Positions 45,301-52,971 are shown, counted from the stretch's first letter. The stretch is 64,000 bases of DNA from an uncultured Lachnospiraceae bacterium (GCA_910579805.1 CAJTWM010000001.1:1-64000), one strand, 5' to 3'. Notes: generated from the letters alone by a model not told the origin. Numbers and translations are program-made.

Positions 45301-45464
45301 GAAGCGTTCCTTCCCTGTTCATAACCTTCTGCCATACTAAAAACTTCCGTGATGCCCAATACGGAAATCTCAACGCCGGCAGGAATGATCAGATCCTCAA
45401 TATATTTTACGCACTCGTCAAACCATAGATCAGAGTTACTGCAGATAATAAAATCAACTCTCAT
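42354..45464 (-). CDS. Three-part glycosyltransferase-methyltransferase-glycosyltransferase
   Basis: A 1036-residue fusion. Residues about 1-220 are Glyco_tranf_2_5-like (VDFIICSNS, MAEGYEQG, YKVYLRPDVFI), as in 216-1703. A helical linker is followed by a CPCC...CPAC zinc ribbon near 465-510, a methyltransferase-like domain (LLQAAPTPAV, HVLEYVRDD, LKQNG), then GT2 (about 715-960: VSVVMSCYNHG, VADDGS, INSDDVWEKDK). Two glycosyltransferase domains in one protein suggest sequential addition or a two-headed enzyme. Ribosome site AGGGGA upstream; promoter at 45578-45586. Cytoplasmic. Confidence 0.83.
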   Translation of the reverse strand: MRVDFIICSNSDLWFDECVKYIEDLIIPAGVEISVLGITEVFSMAEGYEQGRNASPADYKVYLRPDVFIVNRHFIEDIDAVFNADERIGIIGMLGNDEVGEQSVAWDKWKYGKVIDGNGVEQILADYGEITGQYRAVDCLDGMVLVTRYDIPWREDIFTGWHFYDKSICLEYKRQGYFCVVPRQETPWCVRAGGSGPAGWNDDLRVYLDEYRDFFQSDIVLGNTGLPDQEILQRADLTADRLEGLIDQRKMQEALGFMDEIAESDTFRKNRRLVFCETLLEIWKTEEHGLFFAVGDDVAKMRTKYVKAFFLLQRKYYGLSLDSEGTEFLSGLTGGERAVIMRHELTLYNQGGSDIGQVIGGLVQIVQKAGALLKTLGGDGNTDAGREALGAADLAAMLNVAERMVSESADRTYREVFATFSTFCRQCGDAAFLLENRREFISSLQLFIECVKGLVHSFTSKIQKCPCCGNEVIYQPLPPDYYRMMAARYGAAQDRGGIINEEAYSCPACGAIDSDRFIVSFLKKEGLQEAAEGLKLLQAAPTPAVSRWIYKKCPHIQYDTVDRHMDQVTFHADIMDLHMIPDETYDVVICAHVLEYVRDDRKASGELNRILKQNGKVIFPTPADLNAACMEEERGLSEAGNCCRRHNGNGLIKRLEDFFYVHSLGKEYFGEKFFAQCGLPDTGTLYVLTKSQEVSANMAEEVVIDERMCREGPLVSVVMSCYNHGAFVADTIESVIGQSYKNIEFLVADDGSSDDSARVMQRYSEHFAEEHYFTDNAGERFSFLWERAHGKYIAIINSDDVWEKDKLYLQVKYMEEHRDCGVCFTWAKYADENLAELEDDMFVQKNRSGSEWVRFFWRNGNVLCHPSTLMRKKFRLEPPKYANACWQLWDMFKWVDMAQDSHIHIVPKFLTVMRRYNREGLRNVSAFTQDNLLRLFMEEGHNWFWTIRNMEDTFFKDAFGEFMVNPQASTEQEIKCEKYFLMLNHHNPYTRNGAICYLFEIYNEVEVCMREKYAYTKKIIKDDLLEKGAVRFENFR

Positions 45465-45577
45465 GAAATAAATCCCCTTTCACCATACCAATCCCCTGCA
45501 CTTCATCCGTTTAAGGGGTAAAATCCGGATTTGTATTACATTGTACCGGATGTATACATAATGAATAATATTATTAA

Positions 45578-45586
45578 ATTATATCA
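45578..45586 (-). promoter_or_regulatory. Extended -10 promoter for the giant GT operon
   Basis: Minus strand TGA-TATAAT (45586-45578): extended -10 with consensus TATAAT. No clear -35. Located about 115 bases upstream of the start at 45464, in an A/T-rich gap that otherwise holds the terminator at 45628-45661. Confidence 0.55.
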
Positions 45587-45627
45587 CATATATAAAATAA
45601 ATCACATATGTTTCATAAAATTTACAA

Positions 45628-45661
45628 ACCGGCAACAGGCTAATATTAGCCCATTGCCGGT
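45628..45661 (-). terminator. Terminator after the DUF1919 gene
   Basis: ACCGGCAA (45628-45635) pairs with TTGCCGGT (45654-45661), with an inner GGC...GCC extension around TAATATTA. The downstream minus-strand sequence is T-rich (TTTG...TTTT). It separates the DUF1919 gene from the next operon. Confidence 0.7.
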
Positions 45662-45720
45662 CTATATTCACTTTCTATCCATATTCCGTTCAACTGCATT
45701 CATTTTTCCAAAAATGATTT

Positions 45721-46635
45721 TCAATATATGACACGGACATAATCACTTTCATGATTCAATAACTTTAAAATGTCATAGCATTTAAATTCATCTGAAGGCA
45801 GCATTGCTACATGATTAAAAAAATTGAAAATATTTTTGCCATATCGGTTTTCCAAATAATCGTTCCCCTCAACCGGAAAGTAAAGAATATCCGGTAAATT
45901 ACTTGCTATCGTAGAGAGTCCGATCTTATGGGAAAACGGCAGGGCGGCAAACTTTTCCGCCGTTTCCTCATGGTCTAACGACATCTGTACCAGCAAATTT
46001 TCCCTATTAATCCTATCTTTCCTTTTATTCCAAATAGACGCGGCAGTCTCAAAATCCGGATAATGATTAAAATGCAGCTCCACATCTTCAAGTCCTGCCA
46101 CAGGATAACTTTTTTTCAATGTTTCCTCATAGCCTTCCCTAAGATAATGCAGCGGCGCGTTGATATAGTACTCAAAACGTCCTAACAATCTCAAATAATC
46201 ATCCGGCGCTACAAACATATTAATAAACGGGGACAAAAACTGCATTCCAAGGCTGTTATAGGTGTATCCGCCCCAGCAGTGATTCGCAATGATGCTGACC
46301 TTTCCCTCCCTGACTTTTATGTACCGCTCCCAATCGAAAGCAGGCAGACGGAATACCTTCGCCGGTATCACTTTCTCAAGCGGAATCTTTAACAGTTCCA
46401 ATATACGGCGGACTGTCTGCGGCTCCTGTCTGTTCATATTAATTAAATAATCAAACTGCCGGTTCAGAAGATCTTCGACCCCGATCACCTCTATGCCGTC
46501 AATAAAGCTGAACATAGCCTCCTCATTAAGAACCAATGCCTCTATTTTTATGTTGGATTTCAGGACTTCCACCTCAAAAAATTTGCAATAGATATCATAT
46601 TCTAATCTGCTTCCCCACAAAATTACTTTCTTCAT
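45721..46635 (-). CDS. DUF1919 protein with N-terminal Rossmann-like domain
   Basis: A 304-residue protein. Residues 1-90 start MKKVILWGSRLEYDIYCKFF, the accessory fold of this island. The rest matches DUF1919 (exopolysaccharide-associated): IIANHCWGGYTYNSLG, SPFINMFV and late LSPL-like segments. The biochemical role of DUF1919 is not established to my knowledge. The start is one of two adjacent ATGs (46638 or 46635); the upstream frame from 46731 has no site. Monocistronic, ending at the 45628-45661 terminator. Confidence 0.8.
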   Translation of the reverse strand: MKKVILWGSRLEYDIYCKFFEVEVLKSNIKIEALVLNEEAMFSFIDGIEVIGVEDLLNRQFDYLINMNRQEPQTVRRILELLKIPLEKVIPAKVFRLPAFDWERYIKVREGKVSIIANHCWGGYTYNSLGMQFLSPFINMFVAPDDYLRLLGRFEYYINAPLHYLREGYEETLKKSYPVAGLEDVELHFNHYPDFETAASIWNKRKDRINRENLLVQMSLDHEETAEKFAALPFSHKIGLSTIASNLPDILYFPVEGNDYLENRYGKNIFNFFNHVAMLPSDEFKCYDILKLLNHESDYVRVIY

Positions 46636-46710
46636 CATTATCACTTTCTTTCTTCGTATCTTACAGTTTTCATTTATATCAACTATACAGTATATTTTTC
46701 TCAAATACCA

Positions 46711-46752
46711 GCGTGAAATATAAAATTTCACGGTCCTGATCCGTATGCCTGC
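46711..46752 (+). repeat. Partial copy of the stem-loop repeat before the 46790 gene
   Basis: A perfect 8-bp hairpin CGTGAAAT/ATTTCACG (46712-46732) followed by CCTGAT, two bases and GTATGCCTGC. The same order occurs at 48678-48716. The second hairpin and the GATGGGAG end are missing here. Confidence 0.55.
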
Positions 46753-46789
46753 ATACCTAAATATATAAATTTGATTTAATTATTGATAT

Positions 46790-47464
46790 TTGCATGATAG
46801 AAATATTCTGAAATCTTCATGGAAAATGAATTATTTTAATTTAATGCCTTCTTTCCTTCTCTCTGTCCTGATCGAGAAAAGCGACACACCATTGCGGATC
46901 TTAGAGGTTGGGTGTGATTTGGGCGCAACGTTACTTGAAATAAAAAACGGTCATCCTGACAGCCGGCTTTTTGGAATCGAGATCAACAAAGCTGCCGCAG
47001 AAATTGCCGGCCATATAGCAAACGTAACCGTTGGAAATATTGAAGATAAAAAACTCCCTTTTGAGGGAGAATTTGATTACATCTTATTTGGGGACGTATT
47101 AGAACACCTTCATGATCCGCAGGACGTCATACGTTTCTGCCGCGGTAAGTTAAGTGAACATGGCTGCATTATAGCCAATGTTCCCAATATCATGCATATA
47201 TCCGTTATGGAACAGCTTTTACATGGAAAATTTGAGTATACGGATTCCGGTTTACTGGACCGGACCCATATCCATTTTTTTACCAGAACCGAAGTCGTAG
47301 ATCTGTTTGAATCCGAAGGATTTACCGTTGAGCATATCATCCCACGCTTTACCAGACTTACCGCCGCCCAGGAAAATCTGATGGCAAACCTGATGCAGCT
47401 ATCTACCGACGTAACTCCTGATATGTATCAGGCCTTTCACTATACGATAAAAGCAACGAAATGA
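46790..47464 (+). CDS. Class I SAM methyltransferase, start uncertain, possibly truncated
   Basis: A protein of up to 224 residues. The SAM loop is ILEVGCDLGATL, with FGIEI, VLEHLHDP and the C-terminal half of a Methyltransf_23-type enzyme. The only start near the top of the frame is a TTG at 46790 without a ribosome site; the next in-frame ATG is at 46826. Related proteins usually have extra sequence ahead of the SAM loop, so the N terminus may have been lost. A partial repeat copy lies just upstream. Ends at the terminator at 47471-47507, convergent with 47511-48401. Sugar O-methylation is plausible. Confidence 0.7.
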   Translation: MHDRNILKSSWKMNYFNLMPSFLLSVLIEKSDTPLRILEVGCDLGATLLEIKNGHPDSRLFGIEINKAAAEIAGHIANVTVGNIEDKKLPFEGEFDYILFGDVLEHLHDPQDVIRFCRGKLSEHGCIIANVPNIMHISVMEQLLHGKFEYTDSGLLDRTHIHFFTRTEVVDLFESEGFTVEHIIPRFTRLTAAQENLMANLMQLSTDVTPDMYQAFHYTIKATK

Positions 47465-47470
47465 TTTATT

Positions 47471-47507
47471 CAGTCCAAAGGAAATGCCCTGCATTTCCTT
47501 TGGACTG
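47471..47507. terminator. Bidirectional terminator between convergent methyltransferase genes
   Basis: A 17-bp perfect stem (CAGTCCAAAGGAAATGC and its complement) with a 3-base loop, followed on the plus strand by CTTTT. It lies 7 bases after the stop of the plus-strand gene and 4 bases from the stop of the minus-strand gene. Confidence 0.92.
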
Positions 47508-47510
47508 CTT

Positions 47511-48401
47511 TTAGGTTTTGGTCCACCAAACTTCCATATGGTCTCCCATTTCCTTTTCATTCCATACTGAAGCCTCTTCCTCTAACTTTTCTATATCCAC
47601 CCTGCCAAAATACTCTCCCATCAGTTTGTCCTGTTCCAGGAAGGGAATCCCATTCTCATAAAACCAGGAACGGATAAACTGGAGACCGTTGGAATCATAT
47701 TTCATTTTCGAAATAGTAAGCCCGCTCGCATAGGAAAGCCATTGCAGACTCTGTTTGGAATGCAGGAAAATATGCCTTGGCGCATCCAACTGATACCAGT
47801 GCGTCCCAAACATTTCAAAAGCAATGTTGGGATATGTGGGTATCAGCATAAGCAGACGTCCTTCCTTTTTCAATAACCGCTTCGCGCTCTGCAGCGTTTC
47901 CAGCGGATCCGTCATATGCTCAAAAGAATCGCTCATTAATATCAGATCGAAAGTCCCGTCGCCTTCCATTTCATGAATGGAGCAATTACGGATCGTTACC
48001 CTCGAACCGTAACTGCAGTCCCTTTCTATAAAAGGATCGCATCCGTATAGATTGCCCCAGCCCCCTTTGGCCCGGTCCAAAAGCCATTGACCGTTTCCGC
48101 ATCCCACGTCCAAAATTTTCCCCCGGTCGATACCCGGTCCTTCCAATCCTGCGCCCGCATTTTCCGGAACCTGAAAAGAGTAATAATCGCCGGCATAATA
48201 GTCCCCTAAATTTTCCGGTATTTCGGCGATCTGTAAGCATCTGCAGTTTCCACAGACAAAATAACGAAATTCTTCCCGTGTTCCCTGCATCATTTCCCGC
48301 GCCAGATAAGTATCAAATTCACCTTCCGAGCCGCATATCCTGCAGCGGCATTTCGTTTTTCCCAATGATCGGTCTGTAGTATCCTTCTTTAATACATCCA
48401 T
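47511..48401 (-). CDS. Class I SAM methyltransferase with N-terminal zinc ribbon
   Basis: A 296-residue protein. Cysteines 18, 20 and 23 (CRCRICG) and CGNC near 51 form a zinc-ribbon-like start. The SAM loop ILDVGCGNGQW is near 95, with DSFEHMTDP and RLLMLIPTY later. Family of sugar or peptidyl methyltransferases found in glycan loci. It has its own promoter at 48493-48521 and ends at the shared terminator. Substrate unknown. AAGGA precedes the ATG. Confidence 0.83.
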   Translation of the reverse strand: MDVLKKDTTDRSLGKTKCRCRICGSEGEFDTYLAREMMQGTREEFRYFVCGNCRCLQIAEIPENLGDYYAGDYYSFQVPENAGAGLEGPGIDRGKILDVGCGNGQWLLDRAKGGWGNLYGCDPFIERDCSYGSRVTIRNCSIHEMEGDGTFDLILMSDSFEHMTDPLETLQSAKRLLKKEGRLLMLIPTYPNIAFEMFGTHWYQLDAPRHIFLHSKQSLQWLSYASGLTISKMKYDSNGLQFIRSWFYENGIPFLEQDKLMGEYFGRVDIEKLEEEASVWNEKEMGDHMEVWWTKT

Positions 48402-48492
48402 ATTCCGGTTCCTTCTCTTCCTTTAGCCCTGCTTTCCTTTTTAGGGACGACGCCCTCATTTTTCAAGCCTGTAAAGCGGTCAAATATATTTT

Positions 48493-48521
48493 AGTATATC
48501 ACACTGCAATCCTTTTGTACA
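48493..48521 (-). promoter_or_regulatory. Promoter of the 47511-48401 gene
   Basis: Minus strand TGTACA (48521-48516), 17-base spacer, TATACT (48498-48493). A small hairpin AGGG/CCCT follows in the leader. The 393-base gap 48402-48794 also holds a plus-strand promoter (48628-48655) and repeat copy C; I see nothing else in it. Confidence 0.6.
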
Positions 48522-48627
48522 TCGCGCCTTAACTGCCACAAAAAGCGTCAGGAAAAAACAGGGATTCCATTTTTTGTCTATTTGCCCTATAGAAAAAAAA
48601 AGGGAAAAAACCGTCCGGATATTGTTA

Positions 48628-48655
48628 TTTACAAATCCTATTTTTATGTTATTCT
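48628..48655 (+). promoter_or_regulatory. Promoter of the plus-strand MT-GT2 and ATP-grasp operon
   Basis: TTTACA (48628-48633), 16-base spacer, TATTCT (48650-48655) with TGT just ahead (extended -10). Shares TGTTATTCT with the promoter at 4723-4750. Confidence 0.65.
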
Positions 48656-48677
48656 TTATTTATGGTATTTGGATTAA

Positions 48678-48737
48678 CGTAAAATTAAGTATTTCACGAT
48701 CCTGATTTGTATGCCTGCCAATGCAGGCGGATGGGAA
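48678..48737 (+). repeat. Stem-loop repeat copy C, upstream of the 48795 gene
   Basis: First hairpin CGTAAAAT/ATTTCACG (48678-48698), then TTTGTATGCCTGCC and GGCGGATGGGAA (48706-48737). A third small palindrome GCGTAAATTTACG follows at 48741-48753. Unlike the other copies it does not end at a start codon. Confidence 0.68.
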
Positions 48738-48794
48738 TCAGCGTAAATTTACGACCGGTTGGAATTAAAAAACAGGAAAGAACAGGAAAAAAAC

Positions 48795-50783
48795 ATGGGT
48801 AAAAAAACAATTAATTTTTTGGAAGACATCATAAAAGAAAGTAAAAATATCCTCGATATTTTAAAAAACAATCCATCCGGCCTTATGCAGTCCGGCAGGA
48901 TAATAGCCGGTCTGACGCCCATAATGGAAAAAATAAAGACAGCCGTTCCTTCTGCATCTTATGAAGAATATGATGAATTTTTTACTGCTTTCGGCATTTT
49001 TTGCAGCCAATGTGTGGATCCTGATTTTTTACGGTCAAATTTCGATCGTCTGCTTACCTCCTTGGAACTGTTCACGGAATGCCTGAACTGCTTAAAAGCA
49101 GACTGTACCGCCCTGTTAAAAAAATGTCCCTGCTGCCGGCAGGAAGTATTTTATATTCCCTTTTCCCCTGATAATGAGATGCGCTTATCCGGTTCCCATA
49201 CAGGTCATGAACGGAAAGGGGAAATGCCGGAATCCGCGGGATATGTCTGTCCTGTATGCGGCGCAAACGGCCGGGACAGACTTATCATTTCTTTTTTGCA
49301 AAAAGAAGGACTTGTTCAGTCCCCTGACCATACCCGGCTTTTGCAGATCGCGCCGTCCGCTCCTATTACAAAATGGATCTCTTCTTATTGTCCTCACATT
49401 ACTTTTGAGCAGACCGATCTATTTATAAACGGCGCGTACTATGAATCGGATGTGAAGAATATCGGTACGATTGCGGACGGAACCTATGATCTGATCATTT
49501 GTTCCCGTATTTTGGATGCTGTGCCGAATGACGCAAACACATTGCGGGAACTGAAACGGATCCTGAAACCCAACGGTGCGATCCTGTTTCGGGCTCCGGT
49601 CAATTTCCACGTTAATACCGTCAAAGAAGAACAGCTTTCCATGCACAGCCCCGGAAAGGAATATCTGGGTGAAGATCTTTTTCACCGCTATGCCCTGGAA
49701 GATCAGGATGTCCTTTACCTTCTGACCAAAACAAAGCGGATATCCTTAAACCTGACAGAGAAGTTCACAATAGACGACACATTATGCCAAAACGGCCCTC
49801 TTGTGAGCGTGATCATGTCTTGCTACAATCACGAAGAATTTGTTGCGGACGCCATAGAAAGCGTGATCAGCCAGTCTTATAAAAATATAGAATTTATCAT
49901 TGCCGACGACGCATCGACGGATCAGACCGCCGCCATCATGAAAAAATATTCTTCTTATTATGCAAAAGAATTTTATTATGATGAAAATATCGGCGGAAGA
50001 AGCGAATTTTTACAGCAGTTTGCAACCGGAAAGTATATTGCCCTTATGCACTCCGATGACGTATGGGACAAAGACAAACTGGCGCTTCAGGTCGCCTATA
50101 TGGAAGCCCATGAGGATTGCGGCGTCTGCCTGACATGGGCTCTATATACCGACCAAAATTTGGACGAATTAAGAGACCGTATATTTATAAAAGAAAACAG
50201 GGACAGCGCCGCATGGATGGAATATTTCTGGGAGAGCGGAAACGCACTGTGTAACCCCTCCTCCCTGATCCGCCGCAAATTATGCGCAAAGATAAGAAAA
50301 AATCCGTGCTGCCAACTGCCCGATTTCTTTAAATGGATCGACATAATACAATATTCCTCTATTTATGTCTTACCTAAAGTACTGGTAAAAATGCGAAGGT
50401 ATAAACTTGCCAATAAAGAAAACACCAGTATTTCTTCCAAAGCAAATCATATCCGGTTCGATATCGAGATGGGATGCAACTGGTTATGGGTATTGCGGGA
50501 TATGGACGACGATTTTTTTAAGCTCGCATTTAAAAACCGGATGATCGATCCTTCTGCCGGTACAAAAGAAGAAATAAAGTGCGAGAAATATTTTCTCATG
50601 CTCAGGGACGATACATTAGCGATACAGCACAGCGCCCTCTGTTATTTCAGCGAGATCTATCACGAAGTCCATGAATGTATGGAACGAAAATATCACTATA
50701 CCTATAAAAACTTTACCGACGATTCCATGAGATACGGACTCGCACAGATATTGATCTCCAACGGTCAAGAAAGAAATGCATGA
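48795..50783 (+). CDS. Methyltransferase-like/GT2 fusion, degenerate MT motif
   Basis: A 662-residue protein from ATG 48795 (AGGAA upstream; a TTG at 48759 is less likely). A zinc ribbon CPCC...CPVC (about 110-150) is followed by a methyltransferase-like domain (LLQIAPSAPI) and GT2 (about 330-540: VSVIMSCYNHE, ADDAST, MHSDDVWDKDK). The usual HVLEHV motif of the methyltransferase reads SRILDAV, so that domain may be inactive. It lacks the N-terminal Glyco_tranf_2_5 domain of 42354-45464. It is followed by the ATP-grasp gene in the same plus-strand operon. Confidence 0.8.
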   Translation: MGKKTINFLEDIIKESKNILDILKNNPSGLMQSGRIIAGLTPIMEKIKTAVPSASYEEYDEFFTAFGIFCSQCVDPDFLRSNFDRLLTSLELFTECLNCLKADCTALLKKCPCCRQEVFYIPFSPDNEMRLSGSHTGHERKGEMPESAGYVCPVCGANGRDRLIISFLQKEGLVQSPDHTRLLQIAPSAPITKWISSYCPHITFEQTDLFINGAYYESDVKNIGTIADGTYDLIICSRILDAVPNDANTLRELKRILKPNGAILFRAPVNFHVNTVKEEQLSMHSPGKEYLGEDLFHRYALEDQDVLYLLTKTKRISLNLTEKFTIDDTLCQNGPLVSVIMSCYNHEEFVADAIESVISQSYKNIEFIIADDASTDQTAAIMKKYSSYYAKEFYYDENIGGRSEFLQQFATGKYIALMHSDDVWDKDKLALQVAYMEAHEDCGVCLTWALYTDQNLDELRDRIFIKENRDSAAWMEYFWESGNALCNPSSLIRRKLCAKIRKNPCCQLPDFFKWIDIIQYSSIYVLPKVLVKMRRYKLANKENTSISSKANHIRFDIEMGCNWLWVLRDMDDDFFKLAFKNRMIDPSAGTKEEIKCEKYFLMLRDDTLAIQHSALCYFSEIYHEVHECMERKYHYTYKNFTDDSMRYGLAQILISNGQERNA

Positions 50784-50815
50784 TTTGTGCGCCCGCTGAA
50801 ACGGGCAGATGGGAG
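50784..50815 (+). repeat. Stem-loop repeat copy D, upstream of the ATP-grasp gene
   Basis: TTTGTGCGCCCGC-TGAAA-CGGGC followed by AGATGGGAG. It starts right after the TGA of the previous gene, and its final GGGAG is the ribosome site of the ATG at 50821. Confidence 0.72.
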
Positions 50816-50820
50816 TAAAC

Positions 50821-51780
50821 ATGAAGCGGATCTTAATAACGGCGATCGGTTCCCTGGCAGGCGACGCCGTGATTCAAACCTTGCGGGAACAAGGCCACTA
50901 TGTAGTCGGGACGGACATCTATCCGAAAGAATGGATCGCAAATGCGCAAATGGTTCATACATTTTATAACGTCCCTTTGTCGATCAACGAAGAACACTAT
51001 ATAGATTCCCTTTTAAAAATATGTTCGGACGAAAAAATAGATTTTCTTTTTCCCTTAACCGATTTAGAGATCGACGTTTTAAACGTCAACCGTTCAAAAT
51101 TTGAAAGTATCCGGACATGCCTTTGTATGTCCGGAACAGAAAGTATTCGTATCTGCAGAAACAAAAGGATATCCGCCTCTATCATAGGACAGTCCGCCCT
51201 CTGTAATATGATTCCTGACTATAGCGCTGAAGAAATAGAAATGAAAGACATATATTTTCCAATATTATGTAAACCAATAAATGGAAGAAGCAGTCAGGGC
51301 ATCAAAATATTTTATGAGGACAGCGATTTTTATTCCTTTTATAATAAGGCAAATCCAAAGCTGTATTTATTTCAGCCATATATAGCCGGTAATGTCATTA
51401 CGGTAGACGTTGTCAGAAATCCCAAAACAAACCATTGTTTTACGGTTGCCCGCAAGGAACTGCTCAGAACCTTAAACGGCGCCGGACTGAGCGTACAGGT
51501 CTTTCAGGACAATGCATTTGGGGAAACCTGTAAAAAACTTGCCGAAAAATTAAATATTACAGGCTGCGTCAATTTTGAATTTATCGAAACCAAAAACGGA
51601 TTACGGTATTTTTTGGAGTGTAACCCGCGTTTTTCCGGCGGCGTAAAGTTTTCCTCCATCTCGGGATACGACTTCATAACCAACCACTTAAATTGCTTTG
51701 AAGGAAAAGATATCGAAACGAACGCCCCGATCAGGGAATGCTGGATCTCCCGGAAATACGAAGAATATATTACCGGATAA
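50821..51780 (+). CDS. ATP-grasp ligase-like protein
   Basis: A 319-residue ATP-grasp protein of the carbamoyl-phosphate-synthase/PylC type. The N-terminal pre-ATP-grasp fold starts KRILITAIGSLAGDAVI. The ATP-grasp core has ILCKPINGRSSQGI, and metal-binding FLECNPRFSGG sits near the end. Such enzymes couple a carboxylate to an amine or other nucleophile through an acyl phosphate. An amino acid or carboxylate ligation to a sugar is possible. ATG 50821 is chosen because GGGAG lies 6 bases ahead; ATG 50809 is inside that site. Ends at the terminator 51788-51839. Confidence 0.85.
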   Translation: MKRILITAIGSLAGDAVIQTLREQGHYVVGTDIYPKEWIANAQMVHTFYNVPLSINEEHYIDSLLKICSDEKIDFLFPLTDLEIDVLNVNRSKFESIRTCLCMSGTESIRICRNKRISASIIGQSALCNMIPDYSAEEIEMKDIYFPILCKPINGRSSQGIKIFYEDSDFYSFYNKANPKLYLFQPYIAGNVITVDVVRNPKTNHCFTVARKELLRTLNGAGLSVQVFQDNAFGETCKKLAEKLNITGCVNFEFIETKNGLRYFLECNPRFSGGVKFSSISGYDFITNHLNCFEGKDIETNAPIRECWISRKYEEYITG

Positions 51781-51787
51781 TACAAAA

Positions 51788-51839
51788 CCGTCCCGCCGGG
51801 ATCCAAAGCTTTAACCCCCTTCAGATCCCGGCGGGACGG
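51788..51839. terminator. Bidirectional terminator, 16-bp perfect stem
   Basis: CCGTCCCGCCGGGATC (51788-51803) pairs perfectly with 51824-51839 around a 20-base loop. TTTT tracts flank both sides. It separates the plus-strand ATP-grasp gene from the convergent FkbM-like gene. Confidence 0.9.
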
Positions 51840-51877
51840 ATGTATTTTCCGTTCTTCCTATTTTTATTCACTCTTCT

Positions 51878-52933
51878 TTAAAACGCATATAAATATAGTC
51901 TGGTAGGCATGGGAAAGTCAAACCGGAGCGCCAGCTTATACGGAAGTCCCAGTTCCACTATCCATTTTACCGTATCATAGACCAAAAACCGATCGCAGGC
52001 CGCCACATTTATAATCAGGCGGGGCCGGTTCTCTTTGATCGTTTCGATCCCGCCTTTTAAAATCTCCGGAAACATAAAGGGAACGGAAATCTTGATCAGA
52101 CTTGCTTTCTCGTCCTTTAGCAGTCCGTCTATCGTCCTGACAAGAACTTTTTTTCCGCTCTCGCCGTCCGAAGAAAGCGATGCGGACTGGGTGCTTTCCC
52201 TCTCCAAATAAAATTCGCCGTCTTTTTCCCCTAATCCGTAAGAGAAAAGGGAAATTCCCTCCCGTCCTTCATTATTATGCTTCAACCGGCTAAACAACTC
52301 AGGATCCGGTTCAAATGCATAGATTTTATCATATCTGTTCCGCACCGTTTTCAAAAACAGGTCGATACTGTCTCCTTCCCATGCGCCGATATCCACAAAT
52401 CTTTCCCGGTCTGTTATCTGCAGTTGCTTTAATCCGAATATTCCGTCAACGCAAATCTCCCCGTCAAACAAATAGCTGATATCGTTCGTAACGCTTACTG
52501 CCATATATCTTTCCAATGCCCTTACCGAATCGTAATCTGCAAGATGCCCGCAGATATAATCCAGTTGTTCCTGATTCTGATAGATATACTCAAGATCCGG
52601 GCCTTTATACTGGGAATAAGGATTCGGAATAATATAAACTTTATGAATAAACGGATAAACTCCCAGATCCCCTCTTTTTTCATAATGTCCGTGTCCCATA
52701 ACGACATCAATTTTATCATACTGCTTTTCGATCTCATCCAAAGTGAAGATATGCTCTTTGTCCGATACAATATGGGCATCTGCCCTTTTTGTATTGATAA
52801 ACCTGCCTTTCACCGGAATCTTTCTTTCTTCCAGCCGTTTTTGCACCTCTTCGCTCATGGAGCCCGCCCCCCAAATGAAAACGGGATAAGCCGAATGTTC
52901 CAGTTCCGAATATATTTTATGCAAATGATCCAT
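51878..52933 (-). CDS. FkbM-like protein with altered catalytic motif and N-terminal Rossmann-like domain
   Basis: A 351-residue protein. Residues about 15-110 carry the accessory fold (PVFIWGAGSMSEEV). The FkbM half keeps the SAM loop FVDIGAWEGDS and YAFEPDPE. Where active relatives read IKMDIEGSE, it reads IKISVPFMFPE, so the conserved acidic residues are lost. It may be a binding or structural protein, or have a changed activity. Last gene of the block starting after fliS. AGGAG upstream of ATG 52933. Confidence 0.78.
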   Translation of the reverse strand: MDHLHKIYSELEHSAYPVFIWGAGSMSEEVQKRLEERKIPVKGRFINTKRADAHIVSDKEHIFTLDEIEKQYDKIDVVMGHGHYEKRGDLGVYPFIHKVYIIPNPYSQYKGPDLEYIYQNQEQLDYICGHLADYDSVRALERYMAVSVTNDISYLFDGEICVDGIFGLKQLQITDRERFVDIGAWEGDSIDLFLKTVRNRYDKIYAFEPDPELFSRLKHNNEGREGISLFSYGLGEKDGEFYLERESTQSASLSSDGESGKKVLVRTIDGLLKDEKASLIKISVPFMFPEILKGGIETIKENRPRLIINVAACDRFLVYDTVKWIVELGLPYKLALRFDFPMPTRLYLYAF

Positions 52934-52971
52934 ATTTCAAAAATCTCCTGTCCAAATTTAGGGTAATATTT

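Noticed and set aside
45531..45731. Short plus-strand frame (66 codons) in the gap 45465-45720
   Set aside because: Low-complexity A/T-rich translation, no ribosome site, overlaps a terminator and a promoter on the other strand.
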